Part shown: positions 25,645 through 34,840 of the stretch, one piece after another
Layout of the letters: every line of letters begins with the position of its first letter
Position numbering within the stretch: position 1 is the stretch's first letter
Source of the DNA: Mycobacterium shigaense
GTDB taxonomy: Bacteria; Actinomycetota; Actinomycetes; Mycobacteriales; Mycobacteriaceae
Assembly (NCBI RefSeq): GCF_002356315.1
Contig: NZ_AP018164.1
Location: forward strand, 4,278,001 to 4,342,000
Length of the DNA stretch: 64,000 nt
Direction of reading: 5' to 3'
Program-made: the position numbers and the translations under genes
Notes under the pieces: generated by a model
What the model was told of the DNA's origin: nothing
The model's input: the letters and a program-made list of their open reading frames with translations, nothing else
Databases searched by the model: none

Positions 25645-26961
25645 TTAGTGTCGGCCCATGCCGTAGTAGTCAAACCCCTCGTTCCGCAAGCGCTTTGGAT
25701 CATAGATGTTGCGGCCGTCGAAGACGACGTGGCCGCGCATCGCCGATTTGACACGTTGCCAGGACGGCCGGTGGAACTGCTTCCACTCGGTGATCAGCAC
25801 TAGCGCGTCGGCGCCCTCGATGGCCTCGTACATGTTCGGCGCGTATTCGATCGCATCCCCCAGTGCCTCCTTGGCTCGCACGCTGGCCTCCGGGTCGAAC
25901 GCCCGCACCGTAGCACCGAGGTCGAGCAGCCGCCGCACAATGACCAGGGAGGCGGCCTCGCGCATGTCGTCGGTCTGCGGCTTGAAGCTGAGCCCCCACA
26001 CCCCGATCCGCAGGCCCGTCAGGTCGCCCGCGGGCTGCCCGTCCCCGAAATGGGCGACGATCTTGGCGACCAGGGTCGCCTTCTGCTCGGTGTTAACCTG
26101 GTCGACGGCGCGCAGCAGGCGCATGTCAGCCCCCAGACCGGCGGCGGTATGTATCAGGGCCTGAACGTCTTTCGGCAGGCAGGAACCGCCGTACCCCACA
26201 CCGGGAAACAGGAATTCGTAGCCGATACGCCGGTCGGCCCCGATGGCTTCCCGCACCGCCCCGATATCCGCCCCGGCCTTCTCACACAGGTTGGAGATCT
26301 CGTTGATGAACGAAATCTTCGTCGCAAGAAAGCAGTTGGCCGCGTACTTGGCCATCTCGGCGCTCTTGACGTCCATGACGATCAGCGGATGGAAGGTACG
26401 CAGATACGGCTCGTACAACTCCCGCATGATGTCCACCGCGCGCTTGGAATCGCTGCCGACTATCACGCGGTCCGGCTTCATGAAGTCGGTGACCGCGGTG
26501 CCTTCCTTGAGGAACTCGGGATTGGACACGACGTCGAACTCGTGCGAGGTCTTGCCGCGGATGATCTCGCGCACTTGGCCGGCGGTGCCGACGGGGACGG
26601 TCGACTTGTCGACGATCACCTTGTAGCGGTCCAGGTGCGTCCCGATATCGCTCGCCGCGGCGTGCACGTAGGACAGGTCGGCCTCACCACCGTCGCTCAT
26701 CGGTGTGGCGACGGCGATGAAGATCACGTCGCCGTGTTCGATACCCCGCCGGAGGTCGGTCGTGAAGTCGATGGACCCGTTTTCCCGGTTCCTGGCGATC
26801 AATTCGGCCAGGCCGGGTTCGTAAATCGGAACCCCGCCAGCCAGCAGCTCGTCCACTTTCGCTCGGTCGATATCGACGCAAACGACGTCATTGCCGCTAT
26901 CCGCCAGGCAGGCGCCCGTGACGAGGCCGACGTAACCACAGCCGATTACCGAAATCTTCAA
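25645..26961 (-). CDS. UDP-glucose 6-dehydrogenase
   Basis: It oxidises UDP-glucose twice to UDP-glucuronate with NAD. The 438-residue protein has the N-terminal Rossmann motif VIGCGYVGLVTGACLADSG, the conserved STVPVGTA segment, and the catalytic Cys in PGVGYGGSCLPKDVQAL (about 262), followed by the C-terminal UDP-binding domain (WGLSFKPQTDDMREA). The start is TTG (minus strand), with GAGGG about 9 bases upstream. GalU, encoded at the right edge of the window, makes its substrate. The product also feeds uxs, 13 bases downstream. Confidence 0.95.
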   Translation of the reverse strand: MKISVIGCGYVGLVTGACLADSGNDVVCVDIDRAKVDELLAGGVPIYEPGLAELIARNRENGSIDFTTDLRRGIEHGDVIFIAVATPMSDGGEADLSYVHAAASDIGTHLDRYKVIVDKSTVPVGTAGQVREIIRGKTSHEFDVVSNPEFLKEGTAVTDFMKPDRVIVGSDSKRAVDIMRELYEPYLRTFHPLIVMDVKSAEMAKYAANCFLATKISFINEISNLCEKAGADIGAVREAIGADRRIGYEFLFPGVGYGGSCLPKDVQALIHTAAGLGADMRLLRAVDQVNTEQKATLVAKIVAHFGDGQPAGDLTGLRIGVWGLSFKPQTDDMREAASLVIVRRLLDLGATVRAFDPEASVRAKEALGDAIEYAPNMYEAIEGADALVLITEWKQFHRPSWQRVKSAMRGHVVFDGRNIYDPKRLRNEGFDYYGMGRH

Positions 26962-27180
26962 GACGACACCCTCGCTTCCCGACGATCGCCCAATAGTCTC
27001 GCAAGCGAGCGGTCCGCGCGCGCATTTTCAGCCAGCTTCGTAACCGGTCGCATTACGTTATTTCCGCGACCCTGCGGGTGCGATATCGTTCCGCATCGGC
27101 AGCTGTCCGGCGAGCACGTGAGACATCCGGAAAACGGGAAACTTTGGCTGAATGGGATTTTGACGACGATCCAGGTCCGA

Positions 27181-27186
27181 TAGGGT
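27181..27186 (+). promoter_or_regulatory. Putative leaderless -10 element of the TylF-like methyltransferase
   Basis: TAGGGT lies 7 bases before the GTG at 27194, the same hexamer as at metG. It argues for 27194 over the in-frame GTG at 27185. Confidence 0.45.
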
Positions 27187-27193
27187 GTTGGGC

Positions 27194-27958
27194 GTGCCTG
27201 AAGCGGATGCCGAGCGCGATCGGACGCCATTTGCGCCGACCCAAGGGCGACAAAAGCTGGGTCACCGCATCGGTGCCACGATAAAGACGAAATTGCGGCT
27301 ATCACTGATGAAGGCCGGCCGCCGGGTAACGTCTAATCGGCTGGCCAATCTGCGCTCGGTTCTCAGCTACCTCGAGATCGGCCATTGGCTGGCACACGAC
27401 TTTTCGTATCTGACGGTGGACGTCGTTCCCGACGATTTCGCGGTGTTCGACCTGGCGCGGTCGAAGGTCACCGGCCAACGGCCCCTGTACCTCGAATTCG
27501 GCGTGTTCGAAGGCCGTTCGATGCGCTGGTGGTCGCAGCACCTCCCGCACCCCGACGGCAGGCTGATCGGCTTCGACAGCTTCGAAGGCCTGCCACAGGA
27601 CTGGCGGCCCGGCCACGCGGCGGGTCACTTCGACGTCGGCGGCCAACCACCGAAAATCGACGACCCCCGCGTCTCGTTCGTCGTCGGCTGGTTCGACGAG
27701 AGCCTGCAGACCTTCGAGGTCCCCGAGCACGACCAGCTGATCATCAACGTTGACTGCGACGTGTACTCCAGTGCCGCCACGGTGCTGAGTTGGGCCGAGC
27801 CGCATCTCAAAGCGGGCACGCTGATTTACTTCGACGAGTTTCCCGACCGCGATCACGAGATGCGCGCCTTCCAGGAACTCATGAGCCGTTCGCCACGGGA
27901 GTTTCGGCCGCTGGCCACCGCACGCGGTCACCACTGGCTGTTCGAAGTCGTCAAGTGA
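27194..27958 (+). CDS. TylF/macrocin-type SAM-dependent methyltransferase
   Basis: A 254-residue class I methyltransferase. The SAM site is YLEFGVFEGRSMRWWSQHL (about 95-113), followed by GFDSFEGLPQDW, a signature of the TylF/macrocin O-methyltransferase group, and an acidic metal-binding pair region IINVDCDVYSSA with LIYFDEFPDRDHE. Such enzymes often methylate sugar hydroxyls, so it may cap or decorate the glycan (inference). It stands alone, divergent from ugd across a 232-base gap. The stop is close to the convergent GMC gene. Confidence 0.8.
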   Translation: MPEADAERDRTPFAPTQGRQKLGHRIGATIKTKLRLSLMKAGRRVTSNRLANLRSVLSYLEIGHWLAHDFSYLTVDVVPDDFAVFDLARSKVTGQRPLYLEFGVFEGRSMRWWSQHLPHPDGRLIGFDSFEGLPQDWRPGHAAGHFDVGGQPPKIDDPRVSFVVGWFDESLQTFEVPEHDQLIINVDCDVYSSAATVLSWAEPHLKAGTLIYFDEFPDRDHEMRAFQELMSRSPREFRPLATARGHHWLFEVVK

Positions 27959-28002
27959 CGCCGGTCTGGTTTCCGGCGGGTCACAATGCAAAGGGCGGCA
28001 GG

Positions 28003-29697
28003 TCATTTCAATTGACCGGGCGTCGATGACCGGGCGTCGATCAGCCGATCGGCAAGCCGCACGCCCAGGGCGATACCGAGCAGCGTGGGGTTGGCCTGAC
28101 TCGACGTCGGCAGCACAGAGGTGCTGGCGACATACAGGCCGCGCACGCCGTGCACCTGAAGCTGCGGGTCCACGACGCCGCCGTCCGCGGTCGCGGACAT
28201 GCGAGTGGTCCCGGCCTGATGAAAGCCGGCATAACCCTGCATGAAACCGTGGACCGAACCTATGACATCGCCGGCGAGCCATTCCACGTACCCGGCACCG
28301 TGGCGGCGGAGGTGTTCGTCGATGAGATCGATGGCCGTGCGCACACTCTCGTAGTCGGCGTCCGAAAAGTACATGTGGGTGCGTAGCTTTCGCATCCCGA
28401 GGCTATCGCGCTCTTCGGTCAGCTCGACCCGGCTCTCCCAGTGCGGAAGGTGCTCGCCGTGATAGTGCAGTAGATAGCGATTGCCCGACCCCTTCACGAA
28501 AAAGCCCGGCGCCTTGCGGCCCTTGCGCAAAAACCGGGCATAGGAGAACCGGACCGCGAAGCGGATCGATCCGAACAGGTCCCGGACGATGTTGCGCAGA
28601 TGCGCGGCGATCCGCGGCGGGCCCGCGGTCTTGGTGTGAGCCTCGCGAATGGCCGCCGCGAGCAGGAAACGTCCCAGCGGAGAGATCAAGGTCAGGTAGA
28701 CGCCCGACAGGATCCCGCTCCCGTGCGCGGGATCGCTGATCGGCGGATTCACCATCCAGACAGCCGCATTCGGCATCTCCAGGTCGCGTTGCAACTGCGG
28801 ACTGAACGTGAAGCGGCGGCGGATATAGACGCCCTCGCGGTCACGCTCGTGTTCGTAGATGACGTCGTCGGTGGTGAAGTGCACGCGTGCAACCCGGCCC
28901 TCGACGTGGGACATGTACCAGTGCCCCAGGTGGCCGCCGGCGTTGCCCAGCCCGTCGCGATGATGGCGATCCGAGGCGAGCAGCAGCCGGGTCGCCTCCA
29001 ACCCGCCGGTCGCCAGAACGTAGTCCGTCGCGACGATGCTGCCCTGCCGCCCCTCGAGCGTCTTCACGATGAGGTGGTCCACGGCATCACCGGCTTCGGT
29101 GGTCACGACCTCGGTGCAGGTGAGGCCAATCCACACGGTCAGCCGCGGGGTGTTGCGCAGCGCGTCCCGGTACTCGCGCCCGAAACGCGTTGGCAGGGAC
29201 CAACGTTCCAGATCTGTGGTGCGCACCTGCTCATCGGGCAGCCCCGCGACCATGTCCCGCTGCGCCACCTCCGGGACGTCCCGCGCGTTGAATACCGCGT
29301 GGCCGCAACCCGCCCAATCGCAGGCCCGCTGCAGATAGGGCTCGACATCCTCGTACCGGATCGGCCAGGGTGACTGCGCGCTGATGGGCCGGTCCTCGAA
29401 ATCGATGGCGTCGAATTTGACACAACGGCCGCCCCACAGCGCCGAGGTCCCGCCCACCTGCCGACGGACCATCAGCTCACTGCGCGAATGAAAGTAGTCG
29501 TCCTGCCGCGAATCGAACGACGCCAGGTCCTGCGCGCCGCGATCCGCACGCTCCAAACCGCTTTCGATGAGCGCCACTTCCACGCCCGCCTCCGCGAGCT
29601 GCAACGCGATGGCGATGCCGATCGGGCCGGCCCCGACAACCACGACATCGGTCCGGATCGTCGTGTTCGGGGCGAACTGCGCCGGCCGGCGAATCAC
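28003..29697 (-). CDS. GMC-family FAD oxidoreductase
   Basis: A 564-residue flavoprotein that oxidises an alcohol or sugar. It has the FAD-binding TDVVVVGAGPIGIAIALQLAEAG near residue 15, a VGGTSALWGGRC loop (about 80) that is the GMC signature region, YVLATGGLEATRLLLAS, and the C-terminal GMC_C block FHQAGTTRMSATADGGVVD with PTSSQANPTLLGIALG. The start is GTG 29697, whose last bases overlap the stop of the upstream aldo/keto reductase (GTGA), so the two are translationally coupled. The open frame continues upstream but is out of family there. A role in oxidising a sugar residue or nucleotide sugar of the polysaccharide is inferred from context. Confidence 0.88.
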   Translation of the reverse strand: MIRRPAQFAPNTTIRTDVVVVGAGPIGIAIALQLAEAGVEVALIESGLERADRGAQDLASFDSRQDDYFHSRSELMVRRQVGGTSALWGGRCVKFDAIDFEDRPISAQSPWPIRYEDVEPYLQRACDWAGCGHAVFNARDVPEVAQRDMVAGLPDEQVRTTDLERWSLPTRFGREYRDALRNTPRLTVWIGLTCTEVVTTEAGDAVDHLIVKTLEGRQGSIVATDYVLATGGLEATRLLLASDRHHRDGLGNAGGHLGHWYMSHVEGRVARVHFTTDDVIYEHERDREGVYIRRRFTFSPQLQRDLEMPNAAVWMVNPPISDPAHGSGILSGVYLTLISPLGRFLLAAAIREAHTKTAGPPRIAAHLRNIVRDLFGSIRFAVRFSYARFLRKGRKAPGFFVKGSGNRYLLHYHGEHLPHWESRVELTEERDSLGMRKLRTHMYFSDADYESVRTAIDLIDEHLRRHGAGYVEWLAGDVIGSVHGFMQGYAGFHQAGTTRMSATADGGVVDPQLQVHGVRGLYVASTSVLPTSSQANPTLLGIALGVRLADRLIDARSSTPGQLK

Positions 29698-30650
29698 GGG
29701 GGGCCCCGTCGGAACTGCTCGACGAGGGCGAGAAACCTGGTGCGGGTCTCCTCGTCCGGCGGCGCGGAGACGGCGCCCGCCGCGTCGGCGACACGGCGCG
29801 GGTCGGTGCTGCTGTACAGAATCGCGCGACAGCCCGTCCCGGTGGCCGAAGACGCCAGGATCAGCCTCGGCAGCATGCCGGGTGCCAGCGGGTCGGCCTG
29901 CAGTGTGTCGCACCAGTGTCCGGCCAGCCGCGCATCCGCGCGCAACGCGGCGCACAGGGTGGTGTACGACCGGTTGAATACGCCGAATCCGAGATCGGCC
30001 GGGCGCGGCGGAGGATCTAGCAGGTCGCCGCGAACCTGGCTCACGCCCCGGGGTGCGAACGCGGCGGCGAAATCGACCTCGAGCCCTTCGTCCTGGGACA
30101 CGCCCCAGGCACGAATCTTGCCCTGCCGGCGGGCCCGCTCGAAGAACTCGCCGAGTTCCTCGGTTGCGACGATGTCCGCGGGCCTCGGGCCGTGGACGAA
30201 CAGGATGTCGACGTAGTCGACACCCAGCGCCGCGAGGCTCTCGTCCAGGCTGCGTGCCGCGCGGGCCGCGTCGTACAACCGCGTGGTCTGGTCCGGTTCC
30301 TGGCGCCGCTTGACGGCGCGCCGCAACGCCGGCGTCTTGCGCAGCACCGCGCGCGCCGGAGCCTGGAAGCGGCCGAGCCGCCGGGCCGCGCCCCCGACCT
30401 CGATGCCGAACTTGGTGGCCACTGTCACCGAGTCGCGATTCACGGTGCGCAAGAACGCCCCCAGTTCGGCCTCGGCCATCCCGAGCCCGTACATCCGCGC
30501 GGTGTCGAAGTGGGTGATGCCGTGGTCGACCGCGCTGCCCAGCACGGCCATCCGCTCCCTGCGGAACGGCGACTGCATCAAACCCCCGCACCCGAAACCG
30601 ACGGCGCTGATCTGCACCCCCGGCTCCCGAAGCTCAATTCGTTCCAACAC
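29694..30650 (-). CDS. Aldo/keto reductase
   Basis: A 318-residue NADPH-type aldo/keto reductase: VGFGCGGLMQSPF, FDTARMYGLGMAEAELG with catalytic Asp/Tyr, VATKFGIEVGG with the catalytic Lys, and VDILFVHGPRP with the His. The GTG start overlaps the end of the glycosyltransferase gene by 17 bases, and its stop overlaps the GMC gene by 4. A reductase coupled to an oxidase in one operon suggests a two-step redox epimerisation of a sugar (inference). Confidence 0.87.
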   Translation of the reverse strand: MLERIELREPGVQISAVGFGCGGLMQSPFRRERMAVLGSAVDHGITHFDTARMYGLGMAEAELGAFLRTVNRDSVTVATKFGIEVGGAARRLGRFQAPARAVLRKTPALRRAVKRRQEPDQTTRLYDAARAARSLDESLAALGVDYVDILFVHGPRPADIVATEELGEFFERARRQGKIRAWGVSQDEGLEVDFAAAFAPRGVSQVRGDLLDPPPRPADLGFGVFNRSYTTLCAALRADARLAGHWCDTLQADPLAPGMLPRLILASSATGTGCRAILYSSTDPRRVADAAGAVSAPPDEETRTRFLALVEQFRRGPP

Positions 30651-31647
30651 CGAGGCTCTCGTAGATCCTGCGCAGCTCTGCGCCGATGACTTCCGGGCTG
30701 CGGGTCGCCGCGATGTGCGCCTGCCCCTTCAGACCGTCCCGCTCGGCCAGTTCCGGGTCGCGCAGGTAGCGGGCGATTGCCGCCGCCAGGGCCGGCGGAT
30801 CATCAACGGGGACAAGCATTTTCGGGTCGGGCACGATGCCCGGCGTGCCGGAGACGGGGGTTGCCACGACCGGTCGCGCGCCGGCGAGGGCCTCGGTCAC
30901 GATCAGCGGCATCGCCTCGGCGCGGGAGGGCAGAACGACCACCCGGGCGGTGCGAATCAATCCGGGGATGGCGTCCGGGTGCACCGCGGGCTCCACCGAG
31001 AAGCGCTCTAGCGGTGGCGGGGTGTAGTCGTCGATCGGGCCGACAACCCGGCACTCCCCTTCGATGCCCTCGTCCAGCAGCAGTTGCCAAGCCGCGGCAA
31101 GGGTGTCGACACCCTTACGCAGGCCGATGGTGCCGGCGAACAGCGCGACGGGTGGCGTCCTGCCGGCCGCGGGCGCATCCCAGTCGATCGGGGCCGGGTT
31201 CACCGAGATGGTGCTGGGCACACCAGGCGCCAACTGCCCAACGCTGGCCCGCGCCTCGTCCGAGAAGACGATCAGGTGGTCCGCGCGGCGCAGCGTGGCT
31301 CCGATGAAGCGGCGGTGCTGCAGGACTTCCCTGGCGACGTCGGCGCCCTGCAGGGTCGCAACGATCCGCAGGCCCCGCGCCTTGGCCAGTCGAATCAGCG
31401 TGCCCTCACGCAGCCACGCTCCGCCATCCGAGATGTGGAAGTGCACGATAGTCGTGCGCGGTACCCGGGCAAGCGCGGCCCCCGCGCGCGCGGTCAGAAC
31501 GAAATTCTTCGCGTGATGCCGCCCGTCCCAGGTGGACAGGACGCGGATCTCGTCCGCGCCCATCTTGTGGTCGCGGATCACCCGGATCACGGTCTGCGTC
31601 CCGCCGAAGCTGTACACGTCGGGCCCGACGTGTACAACGCTGATCAT
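30634..31647 (-). CDS. Family GT4 glycosyltransferase
   Basis: A 337-residue GT-B enzyme. N terminus VVHVGPDVYSFGGTQTVIRVI holds the acceptor glycine loop; the donor domain has ALFAGTIGLRKGVDTLAAAW (about 163) and PSRAEAMPLIVTEALAGARPVVAT with the E-x7-E motif. It starts the leftward GT-AKR-GMC operon, with 67 bases to the Wzy-like gene upstream. Confidence 0.9.
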   Translation of the reverse strand: MISVVHVGPDVYSFGGTQTVIRVIRDHKMGADEIRVLSTWDGRHHAKNFVLTARAGAALARVPRTTIVHFHISDGGAWLREGTLIRLAKARGLRIVATLQGADVAREVLQHRRFIGATLRRADHLIVFSDEARASVGQLAPGVPSTISVNPAPIDWDAPAAGRTPPVALFAGTIGLRKGVDTLAAAWQLLLDEGIEGECRVVGPIDDYTPPPLERFSVEPAVHPDAIPGLIRTARVVVLPSRAEAMPLIVTEALAGARPVVATPVSGTPGIVPDPKMLVPVDDPPALAAAIARYLRDPELAERDGLKGQAHIAATRSPEVIGAELRRIYESLGVGTN

Positions 31648-31714
31648 CGGCGTCCCCAGAACGGATTTACCACGGCGTCAAGGTACATCGGCAGACTCCC
31701 GGATGGTGGGATTA

Positions 31715-33190
31715 TCAATGGGAAGCGGACGCGCCGACCAACGTCGGCCCGGCACCGACCTCGACCGGGTCCGCGTCCCGGGCGGTCTCGCGCAGGCCCG
31801 CGAACGCCATGGTCGATCCGAGGGCCAAGCCGAGCGCCAGGGAGTCCGACGGCATTTCCGGCAGCGGCCACACGGCGGATATCGCCAGCAGGCCCATGCT
31901 GACCGCCGCGCTGATCTTCGCCGCCGGCGTGCGCCGGCGCAGCGCCCGGATCAGCGGCACGAGGGCGAACACGGCGAACGCAGCCATGCCGACCGCCCCG
32001 CCTTTGGCCACCCACCACAGATAGAAATTGTGGGAGTAGGCCGGGTAGAACGTCGTGGCGAACTCGTCGGTCCCGTTCGGCGCCTGGTACTTATAGCCCA
32101 GGCCGTGGCCGAATACTGGCGCCTTGGCGATCGTGGCGTTCAACAGTGCGTCTTCCCGCAGCCTTTCCAGCGCCGATTCGTCCACGGCGAGCGCCTTGGA
32201 CGACACCCCGCCGAGCACCCGCTGGTTGAATGCGCTGAATTGATCGGCAAGCCATATCCCGGCCGCAGAATTCTTGAGCAGGAACAACGAACCCGGAATC
32301 GTCACTGCCACGAGCACGCCGCTGACCACACCGACGACGGCGGTGTGGCGCAGCGTCTTCCAGCTCGGGCTGGCGAGCAGGGCGACGGCGGCGGCCACGC
32401 CCATCGAGATCAGCGTGTTGCGGGAGAAGGACAGCAGCGAAATGACCAGCGCGGGCGGGCCCAGCGTCAGAAACAACGAGGACCTGTGCACACCGACGAT
32501 CGCGGCGGCCACCAGTGCGCTCAGCACGGCGGTCGCCGGCGTCTGGGTGAGCAGGATGATGCGCAGGGCGTGGTCGGCGCCGGAAACCCCGGTGAGGCTC
32601 TCGGCCCGGCCGGCCAGCCGGATGGCGTGCAACGAGCTCACGATAGCCATCCCCGCGGAAAACCACAGAATCGCGATCGTGACGTAGATCGTCCATCGGA
32701 TGTGTCCGCCGTAGACGATGACCAGTCCGAGGATGAAGCCGACGGGGATCTCGAGCAGCGTGATCGATTCACGCAGCACGACCAATGCCTCACTGCCGGT
32801 CTCGAATCCGGCCGCGGTCGAGACCGCCACCACGAAGGCGAACATCGCGGGCAACAGATAGTCGACGAACCGAAGGCGGACCTTCGGCAACAGGTAGCAG
32901 ATCGCCAGGATCGCCGCCACGAGGTAGGCGTAGATCACCGCCGGGCCGATGACCTTGCCGACGTGCAGGCCTTGGGGCAGCGCCGCGAAGGCGCCGATCA
33001 GCGCGACGGCGATCATCAGCTCCGGTTTGACCCAGTAGACGACCAGGCAGAACGTCGCGGCGATCAGCAGCGTTCCTTCGGTGGTCAGACGCACCGACAG
33101 CACGCCGTACACGAAGCAAACGAACATGAACGCCGACAGCAGAGCCGCGTTGACCGCCAGGCGGTGGCGACTCTGCAAGTAAGGGATCAC
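31715..33190 (-). CDS. Wzy-like polysaccharide polymerase/O-antigen ligase family
   Basis: A 491-residue membrane protein with about 11-12 predicted transmembrane helices and one long extracytoplasmic loop. After the loop comes YSHNFYLWWVAKGGAVGMAAF, the H-N-x-Y pattern of Wzy_C/WaaL proteins. It would link lipid-borne repeat units outside the membrane. Its GTG overlaps the stop of the Wzz-type gene upstream by four bases (GTGA), so chain-length control and polymerisation are translationally coupled. No sequence similarity to mycobacterial arabinosyltransferases is visible. Confidence 0.85.
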   Translation of the reverse strand: MIPYLQSRHRLAVNAALLSAFMFVCFVYGVLSVRLTTEGTLLIAATFCLVVYWVKPELMIAVALIGAFAALPQGLHVGKVIGPAVIYAYLVAAILAICYLLPKVRLRFVDYLLPAMFAFVVAVSTAAGFETGSEALVVLRESITLLEIPVGFILGLVIVYGGHIRWTIYVTIAILWFSAGMAIVSSLHAIRLAGRAESLTGVSGADHALRIILLTQTPATAVLSALVAAAIVGVHRSSLFLTLGPPALVISLLSFSRNTLISMGVAAAVALLASPSWKTLRHTAVVGVVSGVLVAVTIPGSLFLLKNSAAGIWLADQFSAFNQRVLGGVSSKALAVDESALERLREDALLNATIAKAPVFGHGLGYKYQAPNGTDEFATTFYPAYSHNFYLWWVAKGGAVGMAAFAVFALVPLIRALRRRTPAAKISAAVSMGLLAISAVWPLPEMPSDSLALGLALGSTMAFAGLRETARDADPVEVGAGPTLVGASASH

Positions 33191-34650
33191 GCCGGCCCGC
33201 TGACCTTTGCCCGGTACGCCTTGGCCGCCGCCCGGCTGTGAATGGCGGGCCGCGCCTCGGTCAGGACGGTGCCGACGATATGGGCGCCGGCCGCGCGCAG
33301 CGTGGTCAACGCGTCGTTGAGTTCGTCGATGGTGGTCCGACCGGCCCGCACCACCAGCAGCGTGGCTTGCACGGCGCCGGCCAACAGGGCGGCGTCGGCG
33401 GTCGCCAGCACGGGCGGGCCGTCGACGACGACCCTGGCGAACCGCGACGACAAGTCCACCAGGACGTTGTCGATCACTTCGGGCGCGAACACGCTGACCG
33501 ACGACGTCTCCCGGCGGGCCGACCGGGACGCGAGGATGAACAGCCGAGCTATCGGCGACGGCTTCACGACCTCGGCGGCGCTGCGCGGGTAGGCCAGCGC
33601 GCTGGCCAGGCCCTCGCCCGACTCGACGTTCAGCAAACCGGCGATGACGGGCCGGCGGGTGTCGCCCTCGATGACCAGGACGTCCTCGCCGAGTTCGGCG
33701 AACGCCCGCGCCAGGTTCAGCACGGTAGTCGTGGTCCCTTCGCCGCCGAACGGCGCCACCACCAGCACCCGGCGGCCCTCGGGGCCCATCGCCCGGCGCA
33801 GCCGGGCGCGCAGGTCGCGGACCGCGTCGTCGAAGATGACGTCGGTGCCGAACCGTGCCACGCCGCCCCGCTTGCCGGGCAACTCACCCAACGTCGGCAC
33901 GCCCGAAAGCTGTTCAAGCTTCTCGCGGCTGCGCACGGTGCGATCGGTGGTCTCGCGCACCAGCGCCACCGACACGGCGAGCAGCAGACCGGCGACGAGC
34001 CCCATCGCCATGTTGCGCACCGGCGCCGGGCTGTAAGCATGCTCGGGCACCCGCGGCGGCTCGATCACCCGGGCCCGCGCCACCGGCACCGGTTTGCCGT
34101 TGAACTGTTGCACGCCGGGCACTTCGGTCTGGCCCGGCGGCAGGGGCGGCGTCGTTTCGGTCTCCGTCGGGGGCGCGCCGGGCGCCGTCGTTCCCGGCGG
34201 CCCCGGCCGGGAGCTCATCGCCAGTGTCGGGACGATCGCGACGAACTGGTCAGCCATCGCTCCCGCCAGCGCTGCGGCCCGGCGCGGCTCGGTGTCTTTG
34301 ACGGTGATCGTGAACAGCATCGACTTCGCGGTGTATTTCACCGCGGTGTTGGCCACCAGGTCGTCGACGGTGAGCGGGACCTGAAGCTGGCTGATCGCTT
34401 TCTCCGCCACGGTCCGTCCGCCGGCGATCTGGGCGTAGGAGGACAACCGCTCCTGCGCGGTGAGCGTGCCGTTGTACAGCTCGGTCAGGTCGGTGGCGCC
34501 GGAGAACGAGATGAGGACGGTGGCCGAGGACTGGTAGTGCTTGGTCTGCAGGGCGGTAATGGCTGCGGCGCCGATCGTGCACATCAGTAGCGCGGTCATC
34601 GCCAGCTTCCAGTGCGCGAGCAGAATCCGGACAAAGGTACGGAAATCCAT
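33187..34650 (-). CDS. Wzz-type chain-length protein fused to a degenerate BY-kinase domain
   Basis: A 487-residue fusion. Wzz part: TM1 (about 15-33), an extracytoplasmic region with a Pro/Thr-rich stretch (about 148-180), and TM2 (about 213-231). Cytoplasmic part (about 240-487): a CpsD/tyrosine-kinase-like P-loop domain. The Walker A region reads APFGGEGTTTTVLNLA (about 299-314), so the usual Lys of GKST is Thr. Walker A' reads VLVIEGDTRRP and Walker B VVVDGPPVLATADAALL. The usual C-terminal tyrosine cluster is missing; the tail has one Tyr. It probably sets chain length and may have lost kinase activity (inference). The gene overlaps the Wzy gene by four bases. Confidence 0.85.
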   Translation of the reverse strand: MDFRTFVRILLAHWKLAMTALLMCTIGAAAITALQTKHYQSSATVLISFSGATDLTELYNGTLTAQERLSSYAQIAGGRTVAEKAISQLQVPLTVDDLVANTAVKYTAKSMLFTITVKDTEPRRAAALAGAMADQFVAIVPTLAMSSRPGPPGTTAPGAPPTETETTPPLPPGQTEVPGVQQFNGKPVPVARARVIEPPRVPEHAYSPAPVRNMAMGLVAGLLLAVSVALVRETTDRTVRSREKLEQLSGVPTLGELPGKRGGVARFGTDVIFDDAVRDLRARLRRAMGPEGRRVLVVAPFGGEGTTTTVLNLARAFAELGEDVLVIEGDTRRPVIAGLLNVESGEGLASALAYPRSAAEVVKPSPIARLFILASRSARRETSSVSVFAPEVIDNVLVDLSSRFARVVVDGPPVLATADAALLAGAVQATLLVVRAGRTTIDELNDALTTLRAAGAHIVGTVLTEARPAIHSRAAAKAYRAKVSGPA

Positions 34651-34840
34651 CGCTTACCAACCCTCCTGGAGGCTGCAGCCGCCAATAGCATCCACAAGGT
34701 CTCCTTAGCGGGCGCAGCACAAACTCATTGCACATTATGCAGCATCCCCAAGCAGCGTCATGCAGCGTCATCCGAACGTCAATGGTGCCGCCCGGCGAGC
34801 GACCCGAGTCCGCGCCGCGCCGCTGCGCTGGCTGGCATTC

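Noticed and set aside
34740..34775. Tandem GCAGCGTCAT repeat
   Set aside because: Only two copies, no regulatory context; too short to interpret.
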